Source of the DNA: Brachypodius melanocephalos
Lineage: Eukaryota; Chordata; Aves; Passeriformes; Pycnonotidae
NCBI GenBank assembly: GCA_013398615.1
Contig: VZSR01003806.1
Location: 15,956,681-16,020,680, forward strand
Direction of reading: 5' to 3'
DNA: 64,000 nt
Shown piece by piece: positions 1-10,219 of the stretch; position 1 is the stretch's first letter, and each line of letters starts with the position of its first letter. Position numbers and translations under genes: made by a program. The notes below the pieces were generated by a model. It worked only from the letters and a program-made list of their open reading frames with translations, was not told the origin of the DNA and searched no databases.

Positions 1-346
1 GTTCAGGACACAGGCAGAGGTTATTCTTTCCCACTACCAAAAGACACTGGTTATACACACATTGGATGACACTCATTTTTATACACAGGACATGAGTACT
101 GAAAAAAGAGCAAAAAAAGAGTAAATTTGTTTTTCCTCCACCAGATATTACACCTAAAAATTTATGTACAGAAAATGCGTTACAGTTCAACTATGCCAAG
201 TAAACACTCACAGGTATCAAAATGAAAGCCTTCATCTACTGTCTCATTTTGGTCATGCGTTCTTCACACCAAATCCTCAGTCCAAACCTGGGACACACAA
301 CAAAGCCCCCACACTATTTTTTTTGCAGTGTGAGAGCTGGGTCGTT
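1..346. other. Unassigned flank, no gene recognised
   Basis: AT-rich sequence with no conserved reading frame I can recognise. If the coding-like stretch at 347-538 is real, this could be its 3' untranslated region. By human synteny the nearest expected neighbour would be FKBP1B on the plus strand, but no FKBP sequence is visible. Confidence 0.4.
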
Positions 347-538
347 TCACTGTAGCTGATCAGAGCTGGCACCACCACTGGGAACAAGGTACTTGGACTG
401 GAGTTCCCTTATCAGCTGGATCCTTTTAAAAGCCGTTCATCTTCTACAGTTTGTGAAAGAAACTTTGTTACAAACATGGGCTTGGGCTTGCTTTGCTCAG
501 TCAAACACAGAACCTCCTCAATCCATTCTTGAAAGCTC
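347..538 (-). pseudogene. Coding-like minus-strand fragment with a frame break
   Basis: On the minus strand, after an acceptor-like CTAGCAG (AG at 540-539), a protein-like frame includes FQEWIEEVLCLTEQSK and runs for about 38 codons. It then meets a stop near 421. A second frame, displaced by one base at the T4A4 run 424-431, continues with RIQLIRELQSKYLVPSGG and stops at 347-349. The two pieces read like one protein tail with a one-base deletion. It may be an assembly error beside gap 1, or a decayed copy. I do not recognise the family. WDCP, a minus-strand neighbour in this region in human, is only a guess, and the position does not fit it well. Confidence 0.4.
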
Positions 539-619
539 CTGCTAGAAACGGGTCAATGCAACCTTTACCAGGTCACCCTCAGCACAGAGAAGCTATGTCA
601 CCTTGGGGGATTTAATCTT

Positions 620-719
620 NNNNNNNNNNNNNNNNNNNNNNNNNNNNNNNNNNNNNNNNNNNNNNNNNNNNNNNNNNNNNNNNNNNNNNNNNNNNNNNNN
701 NNNNNNNNNNNNNNNNNNN
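620..719. other. Assembly gap (100 N)
   Basis: Exactly 100 unknown bases, a conventional placeholder for a gap of unknown length. Linkage of 1-619 to the SF3B6 region is therefore less certain than the rest of the window. Confidence 0.95.
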
Positions 720-881
720 AAGAGCTGTTATTTCCTATTCCCATAACTTTGCCTAGAAAAGGCCTCTTTGACTGCCTTTCTTGTCTAAATTATAACAACA
801 TGGAGGGAAGGGATCTGAATTGTCGAGATACCTGTCTTCTAAACCAAGACAATCTTAAAGCAGATCTCCCTGTGTTCTATA

Positions 882-887
882 TTTATT
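882..887 (-). terminator. SF3B6: Candidate SF3B6 poly(A) signal
   Basis: AATAAA on the minus strand, about 140 bases after the SF3B6 stop codon. The spacing suits a short 3' untranslated region. No transcript evidence is available here. Confidence 0.5.
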
Positions 888-1028
888 TAATCCTAATCTG
901 AAGATATAATGACTCATATTGCAGCTTATCAAATTTATAAGAGAAAAAATTACACTTTGTTAAGAATGCCTATGTTTAGGCCAAGAACTTGTTGGCAGGG
1001 CTTGAAAAGTTTTGTAAAAAAGATCAGT

Positions 1029-1118
1029 TTATTTTGGTGGGTCTGTGTTAATTCCATATTTTTCCTTGAGAAGTTTAAGCTGTTCTTCTTTCTTCTTTGT
1101 GTCCATCTTTTGGAATGC
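1029..1118 (-). CDS. SF3B6: SF3B6 coding exon 4 with stop
   Basis: Acceptor AG at 1120-1119. It encodes the Lys/Glu-rich C-terminal tail ([17 protein letters not shown]) and ends GINTDPPK with TAA at 1031-1029. Confidence 0.96.
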
Positions 1119-4055
1119 CTGTAATTAGGAAAATAAAAAATGTAAGAAGATGAAAGAAGCCTCTCATCTTATGAAGTTATTTCCCAGTATGTGCAACAAG
1201 CATCATTGTGAACTCCATCACCAACACACACACATAGAGCATTGTTTGATTCTCATCCTTGGAGAATGTCCCAGGGCCCTGGATGCTGTCAGTGGCAAGG
1301 AGAACATCAAGATCTGGAGACTTTTTACCCATAAAAAGGTCTCACCTCCTGCTGCATCTGTACAATTGTGGGGCCTCTGCACTCTCTTCTCCAGAGTACA
1401 CACCCCACAAACATGAGTACACTCATTGTCCAAAGGTCATTTTTACACACAAATCACCAAGTAAATATGAAACTCTGACCATGCATCCCATCCACTCCCT
1501 CTAACAGTTTGGATTTTACTTCTCAAAAACACCCAAGCAACTATCTTTACAAAGTGATGCTGGGGTTGTTTTTTTGCAACAGCTCTGCTCAGAGGTGCCT
1601 TCCCCAGCCCAGGTGCACGTACCCTGTTTGCATTGTAGTACAGAACCACGAGGTATCTGTTGCACACGTTGAACCCCGACAAGTGGTCACAGGCGTTCTT
1701 GGCATCGAAGATGTCCTCATAGACCACGTAGGCTGTTCCTCTGGTCTCAGGGGTATTTCCACTGCACAGCAAGGGCAGAATCAAGGGCAAATAAAATGAA
1801 CAAGAAATAGTTGATTTATTTCACAGTGACTGAGATTAGATAAACTAATGCAACTTCACTAAAAAACAATTTGTTATTTTTGTAGGTATTAAACTACATC
1901 CCTGCTTTCCACACCAAACAGTTCAGAGTCAGAGACAACAGGAAAATATGCTGTATTTTGCTCTATAAGGGAAATGCACCTCTCTACAACAACTGGGCTG
2001 TTGAAGCTTGTGTCAGGGCTGCCATGTTGTGTGAGGAAAGAATTTAAATCTGTATCACGGCAATTAGCTTTTATTTAATATTACAAGACTTGGCTGTCAG
2101 TTAGTGGCTGTCTGGATCAGATGTGTCCCTAGGATGGAACAGGGCTCCTGGCATGTCACAAAGTCAATTTAAGAGGCAGAACAGCCCCGCTGGTGCAAGC
2201 CCACTGCTGAGGCACAGCCAGCACCACAGGAGCACCAATTCCACATTCTTCACCTGAAGGATGGGACACACATCTGGGCACACAGCAGTAATGAGCCCAG
2301 AGGGGCTGCAGAGTTTACAGATCCCAAAGGTCTCGACTAAAAGACGGCAATAGAGACTTCACAATCAGAACAACTGTCTCTAAGGTGCTTCTGAGAACTC
2401 CCAAGGACAAGTGGTATCACAAATCCACTGGGATTTGTGCAAAAGTGAGGAATGGGATAAACACTGCACAAAGCACAAAAGCCTTTACAAAGGGGCTTGC
2501 ACGTTATGCCTTGGCACTGATGATGTTGGGATTACTGTGGGAAATTACATGAATTAGTAGTTCTGAACAAACTGCTGGATGCACACAGCAGTGCATCACT
2601 CCAGTGGAAAGCCCCTGATACACTCTAATTCTGTGTCCCATTATCATGCTGCTCCAGCCCACATGTTTTCAGAAAACCTAAGTACTACCTTTCCTTTATG
2701 CTCATTAGCAAAAATTCCACCCATTTAGCCAGGCAGTGTTTATACTGCTCCTTGTTCCCTCAGCCACTTCTCCAGTCACATCCACTGCCCTTCCTTGCTC
2801 AAGAAGGGTCTGTCTGGTGTCACATCCCAGCATGGCACCAGCAGCATGTGTCCCCTTGGTGTCCCTTGCTTACTGAGGGCAACTCTGTAAAACTCACTTT
2901 ACCCTACACAACAATCAATCAAACAAGTTACTCAGAGAAGCTATGGATGCTCCATTCCTAGAACTGTTCAAAGCCAGGCTGGATGGGGCTCAGAGCAACC
3001 TGGTCAGGTGAAAAGTGTCCCTGCCCACTGCAGGGGTATGGAATGAAATGGTCTTTAAGGTCCCTTCCAACACAAACTCTTTTATGATGAGCAAAGCTCA
3101 GGCCCTCAGCATTTGAACTAACCAGGAGACGAATGTCAGAGCTGCTGCAGACTTGTGCAATCTCCCTGCATTTTAGAACCAAAGGCACAGTCACATCTCC
3201 ACCATCCAGATACGGTATTGGCCCGAGGACATCCTGTCTCTGGCACGCAGGGGTTGCTGCTGGTATTTGCTTCTAGTGAACAGATCCAGGAACGGCAACA
3301 TCCCTGCTTTTCCACTTGTTAATTACTGGATATTCATACAACAGGAAAACTGCTTGCGCTCAGCTTCTGCCTTTCCTATTTCTACCCCAAGTCAAGGTAA
3401 AACATCAGCTGTATTTGAAATTTACTTAAGCAAACAAGTCTCTCATATTTTATCAACTGCCTCAAGTTAATTTCAAATTTAAGCGCATTCTCTGCACCTC
3501 CCAGCAGTACCATTTTCTAACAAATTCATGTGTTAAGAGCATCATCACATCGTCCTCTGGCCCTCGGGGCGCTGCTCCAGGGCATTGAACCTTTACAGCT
3601 GTGAAATCCAGCTGCCACTGGAGCACGCGAAACCCTTCACGGTCTAAAGAAACTGGAAATACTCACACTCTGATCTGCCGGATGGGCCCGTACTTCCCAA
3701 AAATGTCGTACATCTCCTCGGCGGTGATTTTGTACGGCAGGTTCCTGATGTACAGGATCCGGTTGACCTCCGGAGGGAGCCGGATCTGATGGGGGAAGGA
3801 CAAGCGGTGTGTTAGACCCAAGGAACGCACTGCAAACCTTAAATCCAGCAGCCTACGGGCTAATTCATGGAATCACTGAACCACAGAATGGCTGGGGCTG
3901 GAATGGACCTTAAGTATCACCCAGTTCCACCCCTCTGCCACGTTCCCGTCAGAGCACTGGGGTGCCTGGAGCGGGATGAAGCCGGAGCCCAGCCCGGCAG
4001 GGACGGGACAGGTCAGCGCACTCACGTTGGCTCGTTTGGCTGCTTGCATCGCCAT
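1029..4055 (-). CDS. SF3B6: Splicing factor 3B subunit 6 (p14), complete, four coding exons
   Basis: Minus strand, join of 4055-4026, 3785-3667, 1761-1623 and 1118-1029, giving 378 nt and 125 aa plus stop. SF3B6 (p14/SF3B14) is the small SF3b subunit of the U2 snRNP that sits at the intron branch site in the nucleus and binds SF3B1. The protein has one RRM at about residues 19-93, with the RNP2-like LYIRNL and RNP1-like RGTAYVVY. A basic tail follows, ending GINTDPPK. Length and sequence agree with the highly conserved vertebrate protein. The start [10 protein letters not shown] is the family start and lies in a GC-rich promoter. All introns are GT-AG and the phases close, so it is not a retrocopy. 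TP53I3 lies immediately upstream on the same strand. Confidence 0.97.
1623..1761 (-). CDS. SF3B6: SF3B6 coding exon 3
   Basis: Acceptor AG at 1763-1762 and donor GTACGT. It encodes the second half of the RRM, with the RNP1-like [11 protein letters not shown] and then [14 protein letters not shown]. It completes the valine codon split with exon 2. Confidence 0.96.
1762..3666 (-). other. SF3B6: SF3B6 intron 2
   Basis: Intron of about 1.9 kb with no second gene visible. It contains one CR1 3' fragment (about 2953-3090). Confidence 0.8.
2953..3090 (+). repeat. CR1 LINE 3' fragment
   Basis: Shows the CR1 3' end pattern: AGGCTGGATGGGGCTCAGAG, then a CCTGCCCACTGCAGGGG block and GGTCTTTAAGGTCCCTTCCA. 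Truncated at its 5' side, as most avian CR1 copies are. Confidence 0.85.
3667..3785 (-). CDS. SF3B6: SF3B6 coding exon 2
   Basis: Acceptor AG at 3787-3786 and donor GTGAGT at 3666-3661. It encodes the first half of the RRM, including the RNP2-like strand ([10 protein letters not shown]) and [13 protein letters not shown]. Phase 2 exit. Confidence 0.96.
3866..3962 (-). repeat. CR1 LINE 3' fragment
   Basis: Reverse orientation: ATGGAATCACTGAACCACAG, then GGCTGGAATGGACCTTAAG and a degraded CCACCCCTCTGCC block. It lies in SF3B6 intron 1, between exon 2 and the promoter. Confidence 0.7.
4026..4055 (-). CDS. SF3B6: SF3B6 coding exon 1
   Basis: Start codon at 4055-4053, encoding residues 1-10 ([10 protein letters not shown]), followed by donor GTGAG. 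Phase 0 exit. Confidence 0.95.
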
Positions 4056-4440
4056 GTCGGCGGGCGGAGAGTGGGGGCCGCGGCCTGGGACAGTAACACC
4101 GGAGGAGAAGGAGTCTGGAGCAGAGACGGCGGCCGGGACCGAGCCCGGAGCGGAGACAGCGGCGGGAGCCGGGAGCGATGGACGGGAAACACGGATGTAT
4201 CCCAGCAGGCACCGCGCGCTCTCTTCAAGGAACCGGATCTATCCCGGCGTGCACCGCGCGGGAAGAGGCGGTGCGCGAGCCTGGCCAACCCTCCCCACGT
4301 GACCGAACCTCGGCCACGCCTCTTCAGTCCCGGCCCCGCCCCCAGCCCCGCCCCGGGGTTAAGCCCCGCCCCTTCCGCGCGGCTGCGGCCCTGGCTCTCC
4401 CCCCGCCCCTCAGCCCTGTCTCCGTCCGGGCCCCACATGC
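4056..4440 (-). promoter_or_regulatory. SF3B6: SF3B6 CpG-rich promoter
   Basis: Directly upstream of the SF3B6 start. It is CpG-dense, with several GC-box cores (CCCCGCCC types at about 4335-4375) and a CACGTGAC E-box at 4296-4303 of the USF/TFE type. No TATA box is evident, as is usual for a housekeeping gene. Long open frames here on both strands reflect GC content and are not taken as genes. Confidence 0.7.
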
Positions 4441-4472
4441 TCGATCTGCTGCCAGAATTGCGACACGAACCT

Positions 4473-4478
4473 CTTTAA
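4473..4478 (-). terminator. TP53I3: Candidate TP53I3 poly(A) signal (ATTAAA)
   Basis: ATTAAA on the minus strand, about 117 bases past the TP53I3 stop. If used, the TP53I3 transcript ends just upstream of, or within, the SF3B6 promoter. Confidence 0.4.
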
Positions 4479-4594
4479 TAAACGCTCCCTCCTTATCCTT
4501 TCCCCCTCCTCGCCACCCACATGAATCGGTCCCGGTGTGGAGCAGAAGCGGCAGGATGACCGCAATGCAGCCCCCGCAGACTGTCCCGGGGCAG

Positions 4595-4801
4595 CTACTG
4601 CAGCGGCCCTTTTTTGAAGCAAACGGGAATTTCGATGACGATTTTGCCGATGTTCTTGTTTTCCTCCATAGCCCTGTGTGCCTCGGCGATGGCGTGCAGG
4701 GGGTAAACGCTGTCCACGAGGGGCTGGAGACGCGGGGGAGCCCCTCTGGAGAAATGGGGCAGCGCCTCCTCTGTGAAGGCTCTCACCAGCCGCTCCTTGT
4801 A
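4595..4801 (-). CDS. TP53I3: TP53I3 coding exon 5 with stop
   Basis: Acceptor CCCTCAG at 4804-4802. It encodes YKERLVRAFTEEALPHFS, AIAEAHRAMEENKNIGKI and the extended tail, with TAG at 4597-4595. Confidence 0.95.
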   Translation of the reverse strand, partial: YKERLVRAFTEEALPHFSRGAPPRLQPLVDSVYPLHAIAEAHRAMEENKNIGKIVIEIPVCFKKGPLQ

Positions 4802-7800
4802 CTGAGGGAGAAAAAAAAACACCTGCAAGGTTATTTCCAATAGTTTCACTCACCGAGGTGTCTCAGAGCACGGCGTATACAATGTACACAGCCCTCAAGG
4901 AGACACCTTCTGACATTCTCACAGTGAAATGGAGATAAAAGCACCTGGCAGGTCTAAATTACAAACAAGAAGAAAGCTTTTAGATTTATTACATCTTAAT
5001 TGAATTAAATTCTCCAAAGCAAGTGGTGTGAGCTCAGTGTAGAACCATTTGAATCAAACTGATGACATTCTTCTAAATATTCCGTCTTAAACCACGCACA
5101 GAATCCACCTTAGAGCTCTGCACTGTGGGTCTTTTACTGTCATATCTGAGAATATTCCACAGAAAATGAGTTTTCTTTAGTAACTGGGCATCCAAATTCC
5201 TTGGTTTCTACTCTGAAGTGATCTAATAGATATTTTTATTTTCCCCACCTCAGACTTGATCAAGTTGCCCCATCACTGGGGTTTTATTTCTTCTAGGGGC
5301 AAATATCTTAATTGTGGTATTTAGGAAGTACATAAAGAAGTCCTGGGTGTCATTCCTCTCATTCAGGGAGGAATTTGATAAAAATAGAAAAAAGCCATTA
5401 CAACTTAATTTAGTAACATTTTCCAAAGTTTGTAGTAACTGTTCAAGGTGGGGCTTTTTTGGCAAGAATGTGTTTAACACTGGTTTTAAAAGAAAGCTCT
5501 CATTAATTTTAAGATCAAACTGCACACACTGCTTATAGCCAGTACTTGCCTCCTTGGCTCGGGACCGTAACAAGCTCGTGTGGATGCTGGCTCTTTTGGA
5601 AAGCAGCCTTGCCAGCAAATCCCCATGGACTTCACCTCCACTCAGCAGTCCATAAATGATCCACCGGCCATCAGTACTCAGACAGTTGAGATTCTTCTCC
5701 CAGTGGGAAGCCCCAACACAATCTAAAATAATATCTACTCCAGAACCTCAAGTAGAAACAGAAGAGATTTCCGCAATGAAGTCAAGCTGCATTAAGAGTA
5801 GGATAATTTCAAGCAAAACTAAACCCTTGTTATTCATAGGTACAGGATCAACCCTGCAATTCTTATTTAAATCTTTCTACTGAAACTAGGAATTGGCACA
5901 GTGATTTGTAAGGAATTACAGAATCAGGCACAGAAAAAGAATCATCAGTTACCCATAAGCAGACTCAGGCATAAAAAACCCCAAATGCTTTGAAAAGCTA
6001 CATTTTTCTAACAGTTCAAGAATTAAGTGGGGTGAGGCCCTGGCACAGGTTGCCCAGAGAACCTGTGGCTGCCCTGTCCCTGGAAATGTTCAAGGCCAGG
6101 TTGGATGGGGCTCAGAGCAAGCTGGGATAATGAACGTTGTCCCTGCCCATTGCAGCGTGCTGGAACGAATTGATCTTTAAAGTCCTTTTCAACCCAGGCT
6201 GTGCTATGCTTCTGGGATGATTCAAACCATAATGCAAGGATTTGGTCCCCAAGGAACTCCTTGGGGAGGCAACAATAACAAGGCACAATCTTTATGCCGC
6301 AAATGAACAGAGCCAAAGAGAGCCCATGCAGAAAACAGCACAATTAAACCAAGGAAGAACCCGTTCTGGGCTGAACAGGATATCAGGTTGTGCTTACAGG
6401 GTCACTGCTGTCTGCTCCCTCACCAAGTGACAGCTGAAACTGAGTGTGCATCCACATGTTGGGAGGTTCATTCTCACTTTCACAGGGAGGTTTTTACCTT
6501 GGGTGAACTCCAAGACCTTTTCACTGAAGTCTTCATTCTTGTAGTTGAACCCTGCAGCTGCTCCAGCATTTGCTGTTGCTTCCAGTTTCTCCTGAGTTCC
6601 TGCTGTCACAATGGGAATAGCCTTTGCCAGTCTCACCAGCTGAATGGCTGCCATGCCAACCCCGCTGGCTCCAGCGTGGATCAACACTCTCTCACCCTCC
6701 TGTACTTTTCCTGGAGGAGGGCATAAGGAAAGCGGTCACCCTTTGAGCATCACCTTTGGATTAAAACATGAACAGTCTGGAAGATACCAAAGAGGAGGTT
6801 GAAAGAGATGCCCTTGACTGGACTTTGGAAAACTAGGCATCTTTGTAGCCTTCATGAAAGAGAAATCCAGAAGTAGCAGAGGTTGCAGTGTGCTGACAGG
6901 ACATCATTTTACCAGCCTCAGTGGAAGGACTTTGTCTTGGCCATGTGCAGTTCTGGGCATCTGTAACCAAGATGCTTAAGTGAGTGCAGTCACAGCGTTT
7001 TTAGATCATCAAAACACACTTGGAGGATGTTCATACTGAGACATCAGGCACTCAGCAATGGAGAAATACCAGAAATGCTGAGTAATATTAAAGACCACTC
7101 CTACCAATCATTTTACCATCTATTGGTTGCATTATTTTGTGTTTCACCAATTGCTCCTGAAAGTGAGGCACCAAGTAGCCTTCCACTGATCCCCAGGAAG
7201 CAACACTGCTTGAAGCAAGTCTGCAGGGAAGTTATGTTTGGAACTTCTGTTCCTTATTGGATCTTTTAGATGCAACTGCTGAAGAGTGTAGAAGAAGGAG
7301 GAAAACCCTGGCAAGTGCTACTGTTTATTACCTTGGCAGCGTAATTTTAAAATGAAGAATGTGGGCTTCTGTCAATTTTAAATCAGCTCACAGTGGACTT
7401 TACGTACAAATAATATCTCTGTTAAACAAGGTACCAGGTGTTGCCTACTGTAGATCCACAAGCAATTAGTGATAAAGGTCTTGATATGGTCATGCACGCA
7501 GTGAAGCCAGATCCTTAGAAGTAAGATGTGTTTTCAGGTGTGTGGAAAACATGGGAATAATTTCAGGGTTTAGTCTTAATGGAAGGTGTCCGTGTCAGGG
7601 GAGTGGAACTAGATGATCTTTAAGATTCTTTTCAGCCCAAACTATTCAGTAATTCAAACTGAGAAATACAGATGAAAAGAAATCTGACCATCTTTCCATA
7701 TCCTTCCTTGTAAATATGTAATCAGCAGGGTAGGTTGGCACTGGGGAGAGGTGGTCAAGGTTCAAGGATTTGTGTCTGGCGTACTGGATTCTGACCCGCA

Positions 7801-9073
7801 AGAATAAAGTGACAGAGAAAAGGCTCTTTGAAGGCAAACAACATTCAAATGGAGGCATCAAGGAGAGGATTTTGTAACAGAAAGGAAGATGAGCTGTTTC
7901 GGTGGGATAAATGGGCAAATGCATCTCTCACCTACAAAATGGAGCAGCTGAAATGCTGTTAGCCAGGCTTCAGGGATGGCTGCAGCCTGAATGAAAGTCA
8001 TGTCTTTGGGAATTGGCATCAGGAGGCCTTCGGGCACTGTCACGAATTGTGCCTGACCTCCCCCGGGGAGCAGAGCCATCACTCCATCGCCGATCTTCCA
8101 CCGCCCCGAGCAGCCGGGACCCAGCCCAGCAACGCTCCCGGCTGCTTCCAGACCTAAAATATCACTTGCTCCTTTGGGGGGAGGGTACTTCCCTCTCCTC
8201 TAAAACAAACAAACAAGAAAAAAAACCAAACAAAACCCCGCAAAAACCAAAAAACAAACAAACAAAAACAAAACAAAACAACAAAAAAAGAGAGGGCAAG
8301 GAAGGAAAAGCCAAACATCAGTGAATGTAATGACTTGCAATATTTCATTCACGTCTCCAGTCTAAATTCCTATTTGTTTAATCCTGATTTTGCCCTGTGC
8401 ATGTGTTGCATTAATTTGAGGATCTTCTAGCCTTGGAATCACTTCTGCTTCCTAAGTATTACTCTTCCTAAGTTTTATTCTTAAAATAAGAATAAATTGA
8501 AATGCTTTTGAGTCCCCTTTGTCCAGGCTAATCCCTGCTGGGGAGGTCAGAGCATGGCTTGCAGCTCAAACTAATAATTTGAATGTGAATTTGAATAAAT
8601 TTTTCCCCCACTGGAACTGTGCCACTAGAACGTTTCCTTTTCATCTCAAATGCCCAGAAAAGGGTCTAATATCTAGCAAGGCCAGAGCTTTGTTTTACAT
8701 GTTTTGTTGAAAGGCAGCTGCCTTTCCATGCCAGCCCAGCACTGCAGTAAATTGGATAAAAACATTTATCTGCTGAGTCAACAAACATCTCTTCTTTCTG
8801 TCTTATGAGCTCTCCCATCCAAATGCTCACCAGGTTCGAATTCTTTTAGCTCATCAGATCTGTCAAGACTTCACAGAGGGGCTTGAAAAATCTGTGTTGT
8901 GTTTAGGTGCATAAATCTGCTTAACATACACATACCTGGAGTAGGTCGGCCCTATTCAGAGCACTGGCAGAGACCTTCACAAGAACTTCTCCTTCTCCTG
9001 GATCTGGTTTCATCACTTCTTTCATATAGAGATTTTCTGGGCCTCCTGGGCAATCAAAATAGGCTGCAAACAT
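4595..9073 (-). CDS. TP53I3: Quinone oxidoreductase PIG3, complete, five coding exons
   Basis: Minus strand, join of 9073-8936, 8199-7932, 6710-6498, 5746-5550 and 4801-4595, giving 1023 nt and 340 aa. TP53I3/PIG3 is a zinc-independent NADPH-dependent quinone reductase of the medium-chain dehydrogenase family, linked in mammals to p53-induced oxidative stress. Visible marks are the start MFAAYFDCPGGPENLY, the catalytic-domain segment ALNRADLLQ, LGLEAAG, the block MALLPGGGQAQFVTVPEGLL, and the Rossmann motif HAGASGVGMAAIQL. The tail reads NIGKIVIEIP followed by about 8-9 extra residues (VCFKKGPLQ), slightly longer than the 332-aa human protein. All introns are GT-AG except the last, which is GC-AG. 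The start codon lies in an exon preceded by a clear acceptor, so a non-coding 5' exon lies further right. Confidence 0.96.
5550..5746 (-). CDS. TP53I3: TP53I3 coding exon 4 with a GC donor
   Basis: Acceptor CTTGAG at 5752-5747. It encodes GVDIILDCVGASHWEKN, DGRWIIYGLL and ITSLL-equivalent HTSLLRSRAKE. The donor is AG|GCAAGT (GC at 5549-5548). Only this site joins the next exon in phase 0 to give AKE-YKERL, matching the family. Confidence 0.93.
6035..6225 (+). repeat. CR1 LINE 3' fragment in TP53I3 intron 3
   Basis: Contains GGCACAGGTTGCCCAGAG, then GTTCAAGGCCAGGTTGGATG, CCTGCCCATTGCAG and GATCTTTAAAGTCCTTTTCA, the usual CR1 3' series. Confidence 0.88.
6498..6710 (-). CDS. TP53I3: TP53I3 coding exon 3 (NADPH-binding fold)
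   Basis: Acceptor CTCCAG and donor GTAAAA. It encodes the dinucleotide-binding segment HAGASGVGMAAIQLVRLA and AGAAAGFNYKNEDFSE. Phase 1 exit. Confidence 0.95.
7575..7660 (+). repeat. CR1 LINE 3' tail
   Basis: Short fragment: GGGAGTGGAACTAGATGATC followed by TTTAAGATTCTTTTCAGCCC and a degraded ATTCAGTAATTC tail, in TP53I3 intron 2. Confidence 0.75.
7932..8199 (-). CDS. TP53I3: TP53I3 coding exon 2
   Basis: Acceptor TTTTAG after a long T/G-rich tract, donor GTGAGA. It encodes residues 47-136 with LGLEAAG, the glycine-rich LLPGGGQAQF and AAAIPEAWLTAFQLL. Phase 1 exit. Confidence 0.95.
8203..8291. repeat. A-rich CAAA-type simple repeat
   Basis: Runs of AAAC/AAAAC units. Read on the minus strand it forms the long T/G-rich tract before the TP53I3 exon 2 acceptor. 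Confidence 0.85.
8936..9073 (-). CDS. TP53I3: TP53I3 coding exon 1 (start codon exon)
   Basis: ATG at 9073-9071. A T-rich tract and acceptor CTTAG precede 9078, so the exon begins a few bases upstream of the ATG. Residues 1-46 end RADLLQ at donor GTATGT. Confidence 0.95.
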
Positions 9074-10012
9074 TTTCTCTAAGGAAAAAAAAAAAAAGGC
9101 ACAACAAACTGAAAAAAATGTTGGATGAATTCAGGCACACTTAATGTGTGGAAAAATCTCAGTAATGAAAGGTTAAAAGTGCCCTTAAAAATTCTTATTT
9201 ATTTATCTTGCCTCAGGAGGTGATTCCTGTGTGCCTGATTTGCTGTGGTACAGGGTCTCTGCTGCAGGTGTCTTTCAGGTACCTCCTCAGATGCTGTTCC
9301 TGGGATCCTTTTGGCACCAGCAGCTGTTGAGATGGGGTGAGCTGTCGAGCCTCCAACTGCCTGGTAAAATCAAATGTGGAAGAGTCGTCTCTCTGCTCCC
9401 GGGGTGCTGGGTGGAAGGAGATAAGGAGAGGCAATTACAATGGAAAAACTGTGTTACTTCTGAGAGCTGATTCTGCACTGAGTGCAGCACGGGATGGGCT
9501 GCAGGCCAGAGCCTCTTCAAGTAACCAGCACTGTGTGACAGACCACCCTGCCCTCTGTAAAAATCACTGATTTCTGCACAGGAAAAGCCAAGTGCATACC
9601 TAATTGTTTGTGGTTAGACTGCAAATGCAGAATGATAAACAGTTTGAAACCACAGGGATGTCAATCCCCACAGGGTGGTGCTCTATGGCTACTTTATGGT
9701 GAATAAGCACTTCCAATTATTAGCATGAAATGCAGTTTAAAGGCTTTTCTTTCTGAGGCTGGCTGTCTATTCGTTGTTTTCAACCATTTAATCCAGTCCC
9801 ACAAAATTTGCCTGTAATAGCAAAAAAATTCAATGGGAAGCCCACCTGATGCCACCCCATAACAATTGTTTCTGCTGTCTTAATTTGGTCCAAATTTAGT
9901 TAATTAAAAATAAGATGTGAAAGAAGCTTTTGTCCCTCTTCCATCAGAGTTCATTAACCTGCTTTTTTATAAGTTATTGTCTTTGTTGCTAGAAGCAGGC
10001 TCACAAAAATGT

Positions 10013-10090
10013 AAAACAAACAAACAAACAAAAAAACCAAAACAGAAAAAAAAACCAAAAACCAAAACGCAAAGCAAAATCAAAAAACCA
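10013..10090. repeat. A-rich CAAA-type simple repeat
   Basis: AAAC and AAAACC units, a low-complexity stretch like the one at 8.2 kb. Confidence 0.8.
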
Positions 10091-10219
10091 AGAGGATCTG
10101 AATATTTTCATTGCTCTCAAATGCACAGAAAGCCCCAGGAACTGAGATAGATGCAAGTTTCCAACCATTTCGAGCTCTCGGATCTGCCAGCAGTGGCTGA
10201 AAGCAAGAGTTTTGAGAAG

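Noticed and set aside
3867..4853. Several long open frames on both strands
   Set aside because: Most arise from the GC-rich SF3B6 promoter; only the minus-strand frame matching TP53I3 exon 5 (4595-4801) is real.
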